A DNA stretch of 64,000 nucleotides from Salegentibacter lacus (GCF_020164555.1 NZ_JAIQZB010000013.1:1-64000); one strand, 5' to 3'; shown: positions 1 to 8,100, numbered from the stretch's first letter. Numbers and translations are program-made. Notes: generated by a model from the sequence alone, not told the origin.

Positions 1-67
1 GGCTGTCCGCTAAAGTTGTTACTTTTGTTCATATATCTGGTTTTGTGGTAAAAACAAGATATAAAAT

Positions 68-101
68 AAGCGGGAAATCCTTTTTAGGAAATCCCGCTTT
101 T
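68..101 (+). terminator. Intrinsic terminator-like hairpin upstream of the MCE gene
   Basis: AAGCGGGA pairs with TCCCGCTT, with an internal AAA/AAA bulge and an inner TCC/GGA pair, followed by TTTT. It probably ends a gene lying left of the window. The MCE gene starts 35 bases later, so it is probably transcribed separately or by read-through. Confidence 0.55.
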
Positions 102-135
102 AAAAATCTTTATCGGACACTACTGATAAAATACT

Positions 136-1125
136 ATGAAATCAAATTCATCACAAAATATAAAATTGGGCATTCTCATTGTTTCGGGGCTTATAATCTT
201 TACCCTGGGAGTTTTTTTTATTGGGAATAAGCAAAACCTGTTTGGAGATTCTATTTTGGTTAGTTCTGTTTTTAAAAATGTAAATGGATTGCAATCTGGT
301 AATAATGTTCGATACTCCGGCGTAAACGTAGGAACCATAAAAGAATTAAAATTTTTAAATGACACAGCGATTTGTGTAGATATGCTTATAAATCGGGAAG
401 CCGGAAACCTTATAAAATATAGTTCTGTGGCGACCATAAATTCAGACGGATTGGTTGGAAGTATGGTTTTAAATATTCTACCTACCAATAAAACACCATC
501 CAGAACTATAGAAGAAGGCGATACACTTGCCTCCCTTAGCCAGGTTGCTACTGCCGATATGCTAAACACCCTGAGCAAAACCAATGAAAATGCCGCTCTT
601 TTAACCGAAGATCTATTGAAGATCACCAACAGCATAAATGCTGGAAAAGGAGTCTTAGGCAATTTGCTTAAAAATGAAACCCTGGCAAAAAACATTCAGG
701 AAAGTGCAGCAAATTTAAATCAAACAACCAGGTCTGCTAAGTCAGGACTTGCAAAACTAAATAGTATTTTGAACGAAGTAGATTACGAAAACAGTGTAGC
801 CGGTTTACTCCTCAGCGATTCTACCGCTCAAAATAGCTTTAGTACCATTATTGAAGATTTGCAGAGTACATCTTCCCAAATAAAGGAAATTAGTGCCGAT
901 TTGGGACAGTTTTCAAATAACCTAAATTCAGAAAAAGGTGTGCTTAATTATGTAGTAAAAGATACCAGCTTTGTAAACAACCTCGACCAAAGTATGGAAA
1001 ATATTGAAGAAGCTACGCATCGCTTTAATCAGAATATGGAAGCATTAAAGCATAATATTTTATTTCGTGGCTATTTTAGAAAACTGGAACGCCAAAAGGC
1101 CAGAGAAGAAAAACAAAATCAATAA
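136..1125 (+). CDS. MlaD/MCE family lipid-transport protein
   Basis: Substrate-binding component of the MCE type, expected to be anchored in the inner membrane and to face the periplasm, where such proteins carry phospholipids between membranes. One N-terminal membrane helix is seen at about residues 9-27. An MCE domain follows at about residues 35-115 (NVNGLQSGNNVRYSGVNVGTI, VATINSDGLVGSMVLNI pattern), then a long polar helical tail rich in Asn, Ser and Glu that predicts coiled coil. The 329-residue length is usual for flavobacterial single-MCE proteins. The partner ATPase and permease (MlaF, MlaE) are not in the window. It starts at ATG, 35 bases after a terminator-like hairpin. The next gene begins 18 bases downstream on the same strand. 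Confidence 0.9.
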   Translation: MKSNSSQNIKLGILIVSGLIIFTLGVFFIGNKQNLFGDSILVSSVFKNVNGLQSGNNVRYSGVNVGTIKELKFLNDTAICVDMLINREAGNLIKYSSVATINSDGLVGSMVLNILPTNKTPSRTIEEGDTLASLSQVATADMLNTLSKTNENAALLTEDLLKITNSINAGKGVLGNLLKNETLAKNIQESAANLNQTTRSAKSGLAKLNSILNEVDYENSVAGLLLSDSTAQNSFSTIIEDLQSTSSQIKEISADLGQFSNNLNSEKGVLNYVVKDTSFVNNLDQSMENIEEATHRFNQNMEALKHNILFRGYFRKLERQKAREEKQNQ

Positions 1126-1143
1126 AATTTTAAATGGTTTATT

Positions 1144-1644
1144 ATGAAACTGGAACATTTGGAAGAGCGCATCAACGAATATAAAAGTTCGATAAAAACA
1201 GTGGTAAACAAACGTATTACCTGGGAAAACAATACTAAAAAGCTAATTGTTGAAACTTTAAGAAAGGTCGAAACTGCCTATCCAGTAGGATGGAAAGTGC
1301 AGGAATTAAAATGGATACACACCAACGAAGCCGTCAATATTACTTTTGATTCATTTCCTGCCGATCTTATAGATTTCACCAATAAAATACCAACCTATCA
1401 ATTTTTACAAGGGGGCGCGCTCGTTTTTTCTCAATTACACAATGGGGATATAGAAATAATTGTCACTTTCCCTATTCTTGAGAATTGGATTCTTTCAGAA
1501 AATGAAATTGTGGAGCTGGGTGTTTTTTCACCCCGGGACATTACTGAAAAGCTAATCGTGGAAAAGATAGATGAATTCCTAAAAGAAATGATTAAATGGG
1601 AAGTTCCTATCATAAAAAATAAGATGGGTTTTAAAGCGCAATAA
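1144..1644 (+). CDS. Conserved hypothetical protein
   Basis: A 166-residue soluble protein that I do not recognise. It has no signal peptide and no membrane segment. The N-terminal half is charged and probably helical (LEERINEYKSSIKTVVNKRITWENN); the second half alternates beta-like and helical stretches and ends in a basic tail. It lies 18 bases after the MCE gene in the same direction, so the two may be cotranscribed, but nothing in the sequence ties it to lipid transport. Confidence 0.7.
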   Translation: MKLEHLEERINEYKSSIKTVVNKRITWENNTKKLIVETLRKVETAYPVGWKVQELKWIHTNEAVNITFDSFPADLIDFTNKIPTYQFLQGGALVFSQLHNGDIEIIVTFPILENWILSENEIVELGVFSPRDITEKLIVEKIDEFLKEMIKWEVPIIKNKMGFKAQ

Positions 1645-1739
1645 TTATAATCCCACCTCGCGTTGTATCAAAAATTTATAGACATAAAAAACCAAAAAAG
1701 CACCAGTATTAATTGAGCATTGTACGTTGGTTAGTGAAG

Positions 1740-2003
1740 TTAAATATGATCCATTCGCCATCTTTTGAGTTCAGGAAGCTTCTTGATGAGTTGCTGTGCT
1801 TCTTCCAGACTGATATCCTCGTGCACTTCGGCCATTTCCAGTAATTTCACCTCCAATTCATGTAAATTAAGGGATTTATCGGTAAAAGCACCAACCTGGT
1901 AGCAATCCCGGCAATAATCCAAATTTTCCGATTTATCGCGATTTGTGCCCGCGGTAGCTGTTGTAAACGGCCATCCACAGCTCTGGCAGATTAGTGTTTT
2001 CAT
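1740..2003 (-). CDS. Small putative zinc-ribbon protein
   Basis: An 87-residue protein with two Cys pairs, CQSC near residues 6-9 and CRDC near residues 32-35, which is the treble-clef/zinc-ribbon arrangement of small Bacteroidota proteins of this type. The C-terminal half is helical and acidic. It is the second gene of a two-gene unit: it starts 26 bases after the stop of the TerB-like gene at 2030..2458, whose promoter carries a TGA-N6-TCA site. Function unknown; a stress-linked role is inferred only from that shared promoter pattern. Confidence 0.75.
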   Translation of the reverse strand: MKTLICQSCGWPFTTATAGTNRDKSENLDYCRDCYQVGAFTDKSLNLHELEVKLLEMAEVHEDISLEEAQQLIKKLPELKRWRMDHI

Positions 2004-2029
2004 CTCCTGATTTTTATTATAATATTTGA

Positions 2030-2458
2030 TTAGTTATTTCTATTATCTCCAGTAGTGAGTAATGTTTTTAATTTTGAAAGCATGATGAGCTCAGATTTAT
2101 TCTTTCCTGAAAATGAAGCCGCAATTGCATCAGCCGTTTCCCAGATTAACTGGTTAATTTGCAAGGTAAATAATTGTTCATTTTCCTTTTTATACTCTTT
2201 AAACTCCTTAAATGCCCAATCTGCTTCCGGTGAATTTTCCTCAAGCCAATCAAAGATCATTTCAATTTTAAAGGCTTCATCGGTTCCGTATTCATCGGTT
2301 AGAGTGTCTATTGGAACCCATTTTTTCTGAACAAGTTCTTTTAATGTTTTTATTTCTTCGGCTTGCACCACTTTATCTGAGGCTGCAATTGCATAAAAAA
2401 GCATTCCAATATTTTTATAAAATTCTTCGGTGAGCAGCTGTTTATTAGAAAGTTCCAT
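2030..2458 (-). CDS. TerB-like tellurite-resistance-type helical protein
   Basis: A 142-residue all-helical acidic protein. The stretch GMLFYAIAASDKVVQAEEIKTLKELV (residues about 18-43) has the shape of the TerB/DjlA fold (helix, D-x-x-V-x-x-E-E, helix). No catalytic motif is visible. It leads a two-gene unit with the zinc-ribbon gene at 1740..2003. Its promoter has a TGA-N6-TCA palindrome (2508..2519) with a TATCTTTA -7 box at exactly the spacing seen upstream of hsp20 and of the usp operon, so it is a likely member of the same regulon. The family assignment is by pattern only. Confidence 0.7.
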   Translation of the reverse strand: MELSNKQLLTEEFYKNIGMLFYAIAASDKVVQAEEIKTLKELVQKKWVPIDTLTDEYGTDEAFKIEMIFDWLEENSPEADWAFKEFKEYKKENEQLFTLQINQLIWETADAIAASFSGKNKSELIMLSKLKTLLTTGDNRNN

Positions 2459-2476
2459 AATTAAAGTTTTACCTCT

Positions 2477-2519
2477 TAAAGATAAGTCTAAGCCACTTAG
2501 CTAAAAATGATAAAAATCA
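2477..2519 (-). promoter_or_regulatory. Crp/Fnr-type operator plus -7 box of the TerB-like/zinc-ribbon unit
   Basis: Read on the minus strand, the palindrome TGATTTTTATCA (2519..2508) is followed by TATCTTTA (2484..2477), a 7/8 match to the Bacteroidota -7 box TANNTTTG. The first bases of the two elements are 35 nt apart. That would put the palindrome at about -41, the usual place for class II activation by Crp/Fnr proteins. The start codon of 2030..2458 is 19 bases further on. Confidence 0.6.
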
Positions 2520-2621
2520 GTTTTTAGATAGAAGCAACATGCAATAAAATACACAGAAAACATACAATACACTGTATTTAAGCTATTTAAGTCATTTTAA
2601 TCTTTTATGATTTATAAAAAA

Positions 2622-2629
2622 TAACTTTG
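2622..2629 (+). promoter_or_regulatory. -7 box of the Crp/Fnr-type regulator gene
   Basis: TAACTTTG matches the TANNTTTG consensus exactly, about 100 bases before the start codon at 2730. No good -33 TTG is visible at the usual distance, and no TGA-N6-TCA site is at the activating position, so the regulator gene itself seems not to follow the regulon pattern. Confidence 0.5.
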
Positions 2630-2729
2630 TATATTTATATATTGTTAAGGCATTCCTGCCCTACTTACCCCCAATTGGAAATGCAAAACAATCCCAGTTA
2701 ACTTATTAATAATATTAAGCTCTCCAGGG

Positions 2730-3743
2730 ATGAAGCGTATTCTATATATATCAGGTAAAAATTCCGACCATCTTAAGCAAGATGAACTAACGGTATTAAA
2801 AAATTATGAATGGATCCTAACCTATTCGCTAAAAAGCTTAAGAAGGCTTTTTATAGAGAATAAACCCGATTTGATTATCTGGGCTAATTATGGCAAACTT
2901 TCTTCTGAAGTTTTAAATAGCAATCCGGAATTTTATAACCTCCCAATACTTTCAATTATTCCTGAAGATAAGTTTGAAACTCGGGATCCACTTCACGCTA
3001 AACACCATTATTTACCAATTTCCCATTCACAGGATGAGCTTTTACACAAAATAACATCTCTAACAAATTCAAAAAATGAGAATTTTAAAACAAGCAATAA
3101 GATTGATAAGTCCACTATTCCAAATATTGCAGCTTTAAAACGTTTTATTGAAACAAAGGGGGATTTGATAAGTCTGGATAAGCATAAAATTTTATTTCGG
3201 GAAAACAGGCATTCCAGTTTTATCTATCTAATTAACAAGGGTCTGGTTAAAACCTCCAGGATGGACCAACTGGGTAAAGAATTAATTACTGGGATTTATC
3301 GTAAAAATGACTTGCTGGGCTTATATGGGTTTCATAAAAATCCTGTAGCTACCGAAATGGCATCTACTTTAGAACCCTCTAAATTTTATAGGATTTTGCA
3401 TAAAGATTTCAGGGAAATACTACAAGAAAACCAGGAGTTAAGCCTGGATCTTGCTCAATATTTGACTGACACAGTCCTGGCCCTGAAGTCACAACTGCTG
3501 GAAATGGCCTATGCATCGGTTTTAAAGAAAACTTCTAACACAATTCTTCAATTTGCCAACGAATTTCAAAATCCTGAATATAATGGTTTAAATATCTCCA
3601 GAACTGATTTGGCCAGTATGGCGGGTATTTCTCCGGAAAGTTTTATACGCAGTCTTTCAAGTCTTAAAAAAGAGGGAATTATCGCTATAAAAGGAAGAAA
3701 AATAAATATTCTAAAACCAGAAAAATTACAGGAAATTATATAA
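2730..3743 (+). CDS. Crp/Fnr family regulator with receiver-like N-terminal domain
   Basis: A 337-residue transcription factor. Residues 1 to about 110 form an alternating beta/alpha domain like a degenerate response-regulator receiver, with no clear phospho-acceptor Asp site. Residues about 130-250 are the cyclic-nucleotide-binding jelly roll, and 255-337 are a Crp-type winged helix. In the recognition helix E303 and R307 (SPESFIRS) correspond to the Glu and Arg of E. coli Crp/Fnr that read the TGA half site. The protein has no cysteine, so an Fnr-type Fe-S cluster is excluded. The usual Glu and Arg of the cAMP pocket are not seen at LLGLYGFHKNPVATEMA, so cAMP binding is doubtful. The signal sensed is unknown. 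It lies beside the three TGA-N6-TCA promoters and is the obvious candidate to act on them. Confidence 0.88.
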   Translation: MKRILYISGKNSDHLKQDELTVLKNYEWILTYSLKSLRRLFIENKPDLIIWANYGKLSSEVLNSNPEFYNLPILSIIPEDKFETRDPLHAKHHYLPISHSQDELLHKITSLTNSKNENFKTSNKIDKSTIPNIAALKRFIETKGDLISLDKHKILFRENRHSSFIYLINKGLVKTSRMDQLGKELITGIYRKNDLLGLYGFHKNPVATEMASTLEPSKFYRILHKDFREILQENQELSLDLAQYLTDTVLALKSQLLEMAYASVLKKTSNTILQFANEFQNPEYNGLNISRTDLASMAGISPESFIRSLSSLKKEGIIAIKGRKINILKPEKLQEII

Positions 3744-3988
3744 TCCTAATTTTTTGTTAAATACTGATTTTCTGACATTTATCATTTTTTAGATAGATGA
3801 ATTCTTCTATTTTTAATGAAGTAAATTTATCTATATATATTCAAATAATTTGTTTTTCCTAACTCCCAGAGTTGGAAATCAAATTAGAAGATATCAAAGG
3901 TATTTTTTAACCGGATATACAAATTTTACTTTATGTAAGATCACTGATATCAAACTAGTGTTAAAGAGTAAACTTAATATCTTCTTAG

Positions 3989-4024
3989 GAAACAGGAGGC
4001 AATGGTCTCCTGTTTCTGTGTTTT
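3989..4024 (+). terminator. Hairpin terminator in the regulator-hsp20 spacer
   Basis: GAAACAGGAG (3989..3998) pairs perfectly with CTCCTGTTTC (4007..4016) around an 8-base loop and is followed by TGTGTTTT. The stem is 10 bp. It could end the regulator transcript or a small RNA. Confidence 0.55.
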
Positions 4025-4061
4025 AAAACCTTCACATTTTATTTTTTTAATTTTAAATTAC

Positions 4062-4104
4062 TGATTTTCATCATATTAAATTTAATTTTTTGCTTTTAAA
4101 TTAG
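4062..4104 (+). promoter_or_regulatory. Crp/Fnr-type operator plus -7 box of hsp20
   Basis: TGATTTTCATCA (4062..4073) is a TGA-N6-TCA palindrome. TAAATTAG (4097..4104) is a 7/8 match to TANNTTTG. First bases are 35 nt apart, as in the other two promoters of this set. The hsp20 start codon is at 4148. The extended upstream context ACTGATTTTCATCAT is shared with the sites at 2508 and 5452. Confidence 0.6.
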
Positions 4105-4147
4105 TGTATTGCAAAGTAAATTATTAACCATTTAAATTTTTAATATC

Positions 4148-4627
4148 ATGTCAATTACTAAATCTAGCAATCGCAGAAATCCTGCATTAGGAAGTTCATT
4201 TTTAGCTAACGATCCATTCTTTTCTGAATTAATGGCTACTAAAAGAGGAATCTTTAACCTCAACAGGTTCTTTAATGGAGATTTAGACCAGGATCTGTTT
4301 CCGGCATTGAATGTAAAGGAAAAGGATAATGAGTTTGAAATAGAACTCGCTGCTCCGGGACTTTCGAAAGAAGATTTTAAAATTTCTATCGAGGATGGTA
4401 TTCTATCCATCTCGGCAGAAAAAGAAAACAAAATCGAAGAAGAAAAAGAAGGTTTTATTAGAAACGAATTTAGCTACAACAGTTTTTCCCGAAATATTAC
4501 GCTACCCAAAGAGGTAGATATGGAAAAAGAAGTTGAAGCGAAATACAAAGAAGGCATCTTAAAAATGAGCCTTAAAAAAAGAAAAACCGATAAGTCTAAA
4601 AAGACCAAAACTGTAAATGTGTCTTAG
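4148..4627 (+). CDS. Hsp20/alpha-crystallin small heat shock protein
   Basis: A 159-residue ATP-independent holdase chaperone of the cytoplasm that binds unfolding proteins. The alpha-crystallin domain runs from about residue 50 (NVKEKDNEFEIELAAPGLSKEDFKI) to 145, with the hallmark A-x-x-x-x-G-x-L seen as KYKEGILKMSL, followed by a Lys-rich tail. Length and layout are typical of the family. It is transcribed alone, between a Crp/Fnr-type promoter (4062..4104) and a strong terminator, and belongs by promoter architecture with the neighbouring universal stress operon. Confidence 0.95.
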   Translation: MSITKSSNRRNPALGSSFLANDPFFSELMATKRGIFNLNRFFNGDLDQDLFPALNVKEKDNEFEIELAAPGLSKEDFKISIEDGILSISAEKENKIEEEKEGFIRNEFSYNSFSRNITLPKEVDMEKEVEAKYKEGILKMSLKKRKTDKSKKTKTVNVS

Positions 4628-4630
4628 AAA

Positions 4631-4670
4631 AAATGGAACAATCCCGAAATTTTCGGGATTGTTCCATTTT
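4631..4670. terminator. Bidirectional terminator between hsp20 and the WG-repeat gene
   Basis: A perfect 19-bp inverted repeat beginning AAATGGAACAATCCCGAAA with a one-base centre. It begins four bases after the hsp20 stop. The A-rich left flank and T-rich right flank let it serve both convergent genes. Confidence 0.85.
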
Positions 4671-4708
4671 GGAATTAAAGTTACTACTAACAGATAGCGG
4701 CTTCAGTT

Positions 4709-5332
4709 TTAAAGTTTATGAACTCGCCATTTTTTATTGGGTCCTTTTACGCTTACTACATTCTCTCCCAACCATTTCGCATTAATTGCTGGAGCATCTC
4801 TTAATTTTTCTTTAGATACAGAAACAGGAAAAGGCCCTTCTAAATATTTTAGGACTTCCCCGGTTTTATCTATAAGAACCACATCATATTTATAAGAAAT
4901 TACATTCTTTCCCAGTAGCTGATTCTCACCAAGACGCTCTTCTTCCAGTTTTAAGGCCACAGCTTTGCCGTTAGAGAAGTTGCTCACATTCAAAAATTCA
5001 GGTTCAATGATTGTTTTTCCTTCAGCATTAATAAAACCGTAATAATTAACGCCATCTTTCTGCTTTCTAATAATGGCTCGTTCTTCTTTTAATTGCGGAT
5101 ATTTTACCCCCGCAACGCCAATCTTATCACTTTTGGGATTTTCATTGGCAACAAGATCATTTCTTAGCTCAAATAACAGCTCGCCACTGGTATTTAAAAA
5201 ACCCCAATTACTACCTTGCTTTACCGCGGTAAATCCATCTTGCTGGTCAGATACAAAATCAAACTCTTTTGGCTCTTGTGCGAATAACACAAACGGAATA
5301 CTTAGTAAGATTCCTAATATTAAATTTTTCAT
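4709..5332 (-). CDS. Secreted WG-repeat-containing protein
   Basis: A 207-residue protein with a signal peptide (MKNLILGILLSIPFVLFAQ, cleavage after about residue 19), so it is periplasmic or surface-located. WG-type repeats are visible as NWGFLNTSGELLFE (about 43-56) and YYGFINAEGKTIIEPEF (about 97-113), and a more divergent one at DVVLIDKTGEVLKYL. Such repeats are common in Bacteroidota and are thought to mediate protein contacts; no enzymatic residue is evident. It is divergent from the usp operon. Confidence 0.8.
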   Translation of the reverse strand: MKNLILGILLSIPFVLFAQEPKEFDFVSDQQDGFTAVKQGSNWGFLNTSGELLFELRNDLVANENPKSDKIGVAGVKYPQLKEERAIIRKQKDGVNYYGFINAEGKTIIEPEFLNVSNFSNGKAVALKLEEERLGENQLLGKNVISYKYDVVLIDKTGEVLKYLEGPFPVSVSKEKLRDAPAINAKWLGENVVSVKGPNKKWRVHKL

Positions 5333-5451
5333 CGTAAGAAGTTTTAAAATTACCTCTAAATATATTGCAAAGTGTTGAGAGTAAATATGATACCTATCAT
5401 ACTAAGCTAAAGCTGTTTTTAACTGTAAAAGCTTAAAATTCAGATACAAAC

Positions 5452-5494
5452 TGATTTTCCTCATAGTTTAAACTTAGTTGTTCTCTTAACTTTA
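5452..5494 (+). promoter_or_regulatory. Crp/Fnr-type operator plus -7 box of the usp operon
   Basis: TGATTTTCCTCA (5452..5463) has the TGA-N6-TCA core. TAACTTTA (5487..5494) matches TANNTTTG in 7 of 8 positions. First bases are 35 nt apart. The first usp start codon is at 5514, which gives a short leader. Confidence 0.6.
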
Positions 5495-5513
5495 ATATTC
5501 AAAGTTTCAGAAG

Positions 5514-6368
5514 ATGAGAAAGATAATTTTACCCACCGATTTTTCAGAAAATGCTTATAACGCTCTGCGATATGCCTGCCAGCTTTTTAAGTATGAAAAG
5601 AGCGAAATAATTCTTTTAAACACTTATGCAGAAAAGATTTATACCGATGAAAATTTGCTAAGTAAAGAATTAATAGATGAGCTAAAAGCGGTTACCAAGA
5701 CAAAGGCAGAGTTTGCACTGAAAGAAATAAGTTCCAAAATTCACGATGAATTCTGCAATCCCAGGCATAGCATTAGATCTATAGCGGCGTTTGGCGATTT
5801 GGTAGATGAGGTTAATAGCCTGGTGAATTCAGAAAATGCCGATCTCGTTATCATGGGAACCCGTGGGGCCACCAACGATAGAGGTCTTGGTTTTGGAAGT
5901 AACACCTTACTCGTATTAAAATATGTGCAATGCCCTGTTCTGGCTATTCCTGCGAATTTTAGTTATCAGGAACCAAAAAACATCTTATTTCCAACCAATT
6001 TTTTAATTCCTTATCAAAAACGCGAATTAAAGATTGTTGGGGAAATTGCTCGGGATTTTAAATCTATTATTCATTTTCTCTATTTGTCTAAACATAAAGC
6101 AACTTCAGCAAGGCAGAAAGACAACCTGGAATTTCTAAAACAACAGTTCTATAATATTAGGTTAGAAGAACACCAAAGTGAGGAATTGCAGAAAGAAAAA
6201 GCTATAGAAGAATTTATTGCTACCAATAAAATAGACCTTTTGGTAATGGTAAATTCTCGCCACACTTATTTAGAAGATTTCCTACTTACCTCCACCATAG
6301 ATAAAGTGGGTTTACACCCAAAAGTTCCACTTCTTGCTTTGCAAAATTTTAATCGAGAATGCACTTGA
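5514..6368 (+). CDS. Universal stress protein, two UspA domains (first of three)
   Basis: A 284-residue cytoplasmic protein with two UspA domains. The first opens with RKIILPTDFSENAYNALRYA and has the nucleotide-loop-like GTRGATNDRGLGFGSNT (about 115-131, G-2x-G-9x-G-S/N pattern), typical of ATP-binding Usps. The second (about 155-280) is more divergent and lacks a clear loop. It leads an operon of three Usps, an ATP-cone nuclease and a beta-CASP protein. The next gene begins 13 bases after its stop. Confidence 0.93.
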   Translation: MRKIILPTDFSENAYNALRYACQLFKYEKSEIILLNTYAEKIYTDENLLSKELIDELKAVTKTKAEFALKEISSKIHDEFCNPRHSIRSIAAFGDLVDEVNSLVNSENADLVIMGTRGATNDRGLGFGSNTLLVLKYVQCPVLAIPANFSYQEPKNILFPTNFLIPYQKRELKIVGEIARDFKSIIHFLYLSKHKATSARQKDNLEFLKQQFYNIRLEEHQSEELQKEKAIEEFIATNKIDLLVMVNSRHTYLEDFLLTSTIDKVGLHPKVPLLALQNFNRECT

Positions 6369-6381
6369 AAATTTAGAAATC

Positions 6382-7230
6382 ATGAAAAAAATACTCTTAC
6401 CCACAGATTTTTCAGAAAACGCTTATAACGCAATTGCGTATGCAATTAAAGCGTTTAAAGATGAAGAATGTACTTTTTATCTTCTGAATACTTATACACC
6501 GGTTTTATATGATTCTGAATATATTTTATATAACAGCACACAACCCAATCTCGCTGAAGCTTATAAAAAAAATTCCCTCAGCGGACTGCGAAAAGTAGAA
6601 CGAAAAATTAATCGCGATTTTAAAAACCCAAAACATCGTTTCGAGAAAATTTCAGCTTTCAATCTATTAATAGACGAGATGAAAGAACAACTGAAGTCTA
6701 AAGAAATAGACCTGGTAATTATGGGAACCCAGGGAGCAACCGGCGCCGAAGAAATTTTAATCGGCACCAATAGTGTACACGCTATAAACAAATTAAAAGT
6801 TCCTTTATTAATGATTCCTTCAGATTATGAATATCATCCACCTGTAAACATCCTATTTCCTACAGATTTTGAATTAAATTTTAGTGCTGCTCAATTGGAG
6901 CCAATTTTAAATTTAGTAAAAAATCATACTTCAAAACTTAATATTTTACACGTTTATTTTGGAAAAGACCTGGACGAAAAACAGGAAAAGAATAAGAAAT
7001 ACCTCAGTAAAGTTCTGGAAGAAACTCCGCATCAATTTTATACTATTGAAGACAAAAGTGTTCCTAAAGCCATTAAAAAATATCAGGAACAAAATGGAGT
7101 AGATTTACTTTTTATGGTGAATAATAAACGTAGCTTCTTTGAAAACCTGCTATTTAGGCCGGTAGTGAATAAAATAGGTTTTCATATTAAAGTACCATTT
7201 ATGGTTATCCCATCAGGAAAATTCAACTAG
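6382..7230 (+). CDS. Universal stress protein, two UspA domains (second of three)
   Basis: A paralogue of the preceding gene with the same opening (KKILLPTDFSENAYNAIAYA) and loop GTQGATGAEEILIGTNS near residues 113-129, so ATP binding by the first domain is likely. I chose the ATG at 6382 because it starts at the conserved MKKILLPTDFS; an in-frame ATG 48 bases upstream would overlap the previous gene and add a non-conserved extension. Two bases separate its stop from the next gene. Confidence 0.93.
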   Translation: MKKILLPTDFSENAYNAIAYAIKAFKDEECTFYLLNTYTPVLYDSEYILYNSTQPNLAEAYKKNSLSGLRKVERKINRDFKNPKHRFEKISAFNLLIDEMKEQLKSKEIDLVIMGTQGATGAEEILIGTNSVHAINKLKVPLLMIPSDYEYHPPVNILFPTDFELNFSAAQLEPILNLVKNHTSKLNILHVYFGKDLDEKQEKNKKYLSKVLEETPHQFYTIEDKSVPKAIKKYQEQNGVDLLFMVNNKRSFFENLLFRPVVNKIGFHIKVPFMVIPSGKFN

Positions 7231-7232
7231 TT

Positions 7233-8066
7233 ATGAAAAATATCCTCATCCCCACCGATTTTTCGGCTAACGCCTGGAAAGCTACTGTCTATGCCTTTAG
7301 TTTATTTCAAAACGAGCTTTGTAATTTTTATTTTTTAAATGCCTGCAAACCCGAATTTTATACTCCAGATATTAATGGAGATAGTTTATTACGGGCTAAA
7401 GCCGAAAATAAAATATTGATGAATAAGCTGCTGAAAGAAGTGGCGGTAATAAACCAGAACCAAAATCATAGGTTTAAATCCTTAATTATAGAATCCTGGT
7501 TGAACGATGCGGTCGTTGAAATTCAAGAAGAAATAATTTTTGATCTCATTGTGATGGGAACAAAAGGGGAAACCGAACCCGACGACAGAATCTTTGGCAC
7601 CAATAGCATGAACGTTATAGAAAACGTAGATCATATGCCCGTTTTACTAATACCCGACAATAGTGTTTTTGTGCCCGAAGTGAAGAAAGAATTGGTACTG
7701 GCCACTCGTTTTGATAAATCATTTTCAGATTATGAAATAAACTTTTTAATAGATATGGCTAAAAAGTTTAAAGCCAGTATTAGAATTCTTTATATTCAGG
7801 ATACCGAAAATCTTTCTGACGAACAGAAAAATACAAAAGAAGAATTACACGACTATTTTAAGGATGTTTCCCATAGTTTTCACACGTTAACCAATATAGC
7901 AGTTACCAAAGGAATTCATAGTTTTACACAAAGCAGAAATAGTGATGTGCTGGTATTAAACCATAAAAAAAGAGGTTTTTTTAAAAATCTTTTCTCAAAA
8001 TCCTTACTTAAAGAATTAGGAAAGAAGCCTCAAATTCCGATGCTTTTTATGCCTTCAGATTTATAA
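7233..8066 (+). CDS. Universal stress protein, two UspA domains (third of three)
   Basis: The third tandem Usp, 277 residues, opening KNILIPTDFSANAWKATVYA. The loop GTKGETEPDDRIFGTNS (near 109-125) keeps the glycines. The C-terminal domain is divergent. It begins two bases after the stop of the second copy, so translation is probably coupled. The three copies are clearly diverged paralogues and not a recent tandem duplication. Confidence 0.92.
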   Translation: MKNILIPTDFSANAWKATVYAFSLFQNELCNFYFLNACKPEFYTPDINGDSLLRAKAENKILMNKLLKEVAVINQNQNHRFKSLIIESWLNDAVVEIQEEIIFDLIVMGTKGETEPDDRIFGTNSMNVIENVDHMPVLLIPDNSVFVPEVKKELVLATRFDKSFSDYEINFLIDMAKKFKASIRILYIQDTENLSDEQKNTKEELHDYFKDVSHSFHTLTNIAVTKGIHSFTQSRNSDVLVLNHKKRGFFKNLFSKSLLKELGKKPQIPMLFMPSDL

Positions 8067-8100
8067 TTTTAGAAATCATATTCTTAAAAAACCCGCCGAA

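Larger units (their letters stand above)
3744..4147 (+). other. Long AT-rich spacer between the regulator and hsp20
   Basis: A 404-base spacer without a convincing reading frame. It holds a degenerate ACTGATTTTCTGACA copy at about 3763, a strong GC-richer hairpin at 3989..4016 followed by TGTGTTTT, and the hsp20 operator/promoter at 4062..4104. The hairpin is 245 bases past the regulator stop, so it either ends a long 3' UTR or terminates an undetected small RNA. Confidence 0.5.

Noticed and set aside
120-695. A 191-codon minus-strand frame over the MCE gene
   Set aside because: It lies opposite a well-supported coding region with conserved MCE motifs and has no domain of its own.
3763-3777. 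Fourth copy of the ACTGATTTT regulon motif downstream of the regulator gene
   Set aside because: The second half site reads GAC instead of TCA, and no TANNTTTG-like box lies 35 nt on.
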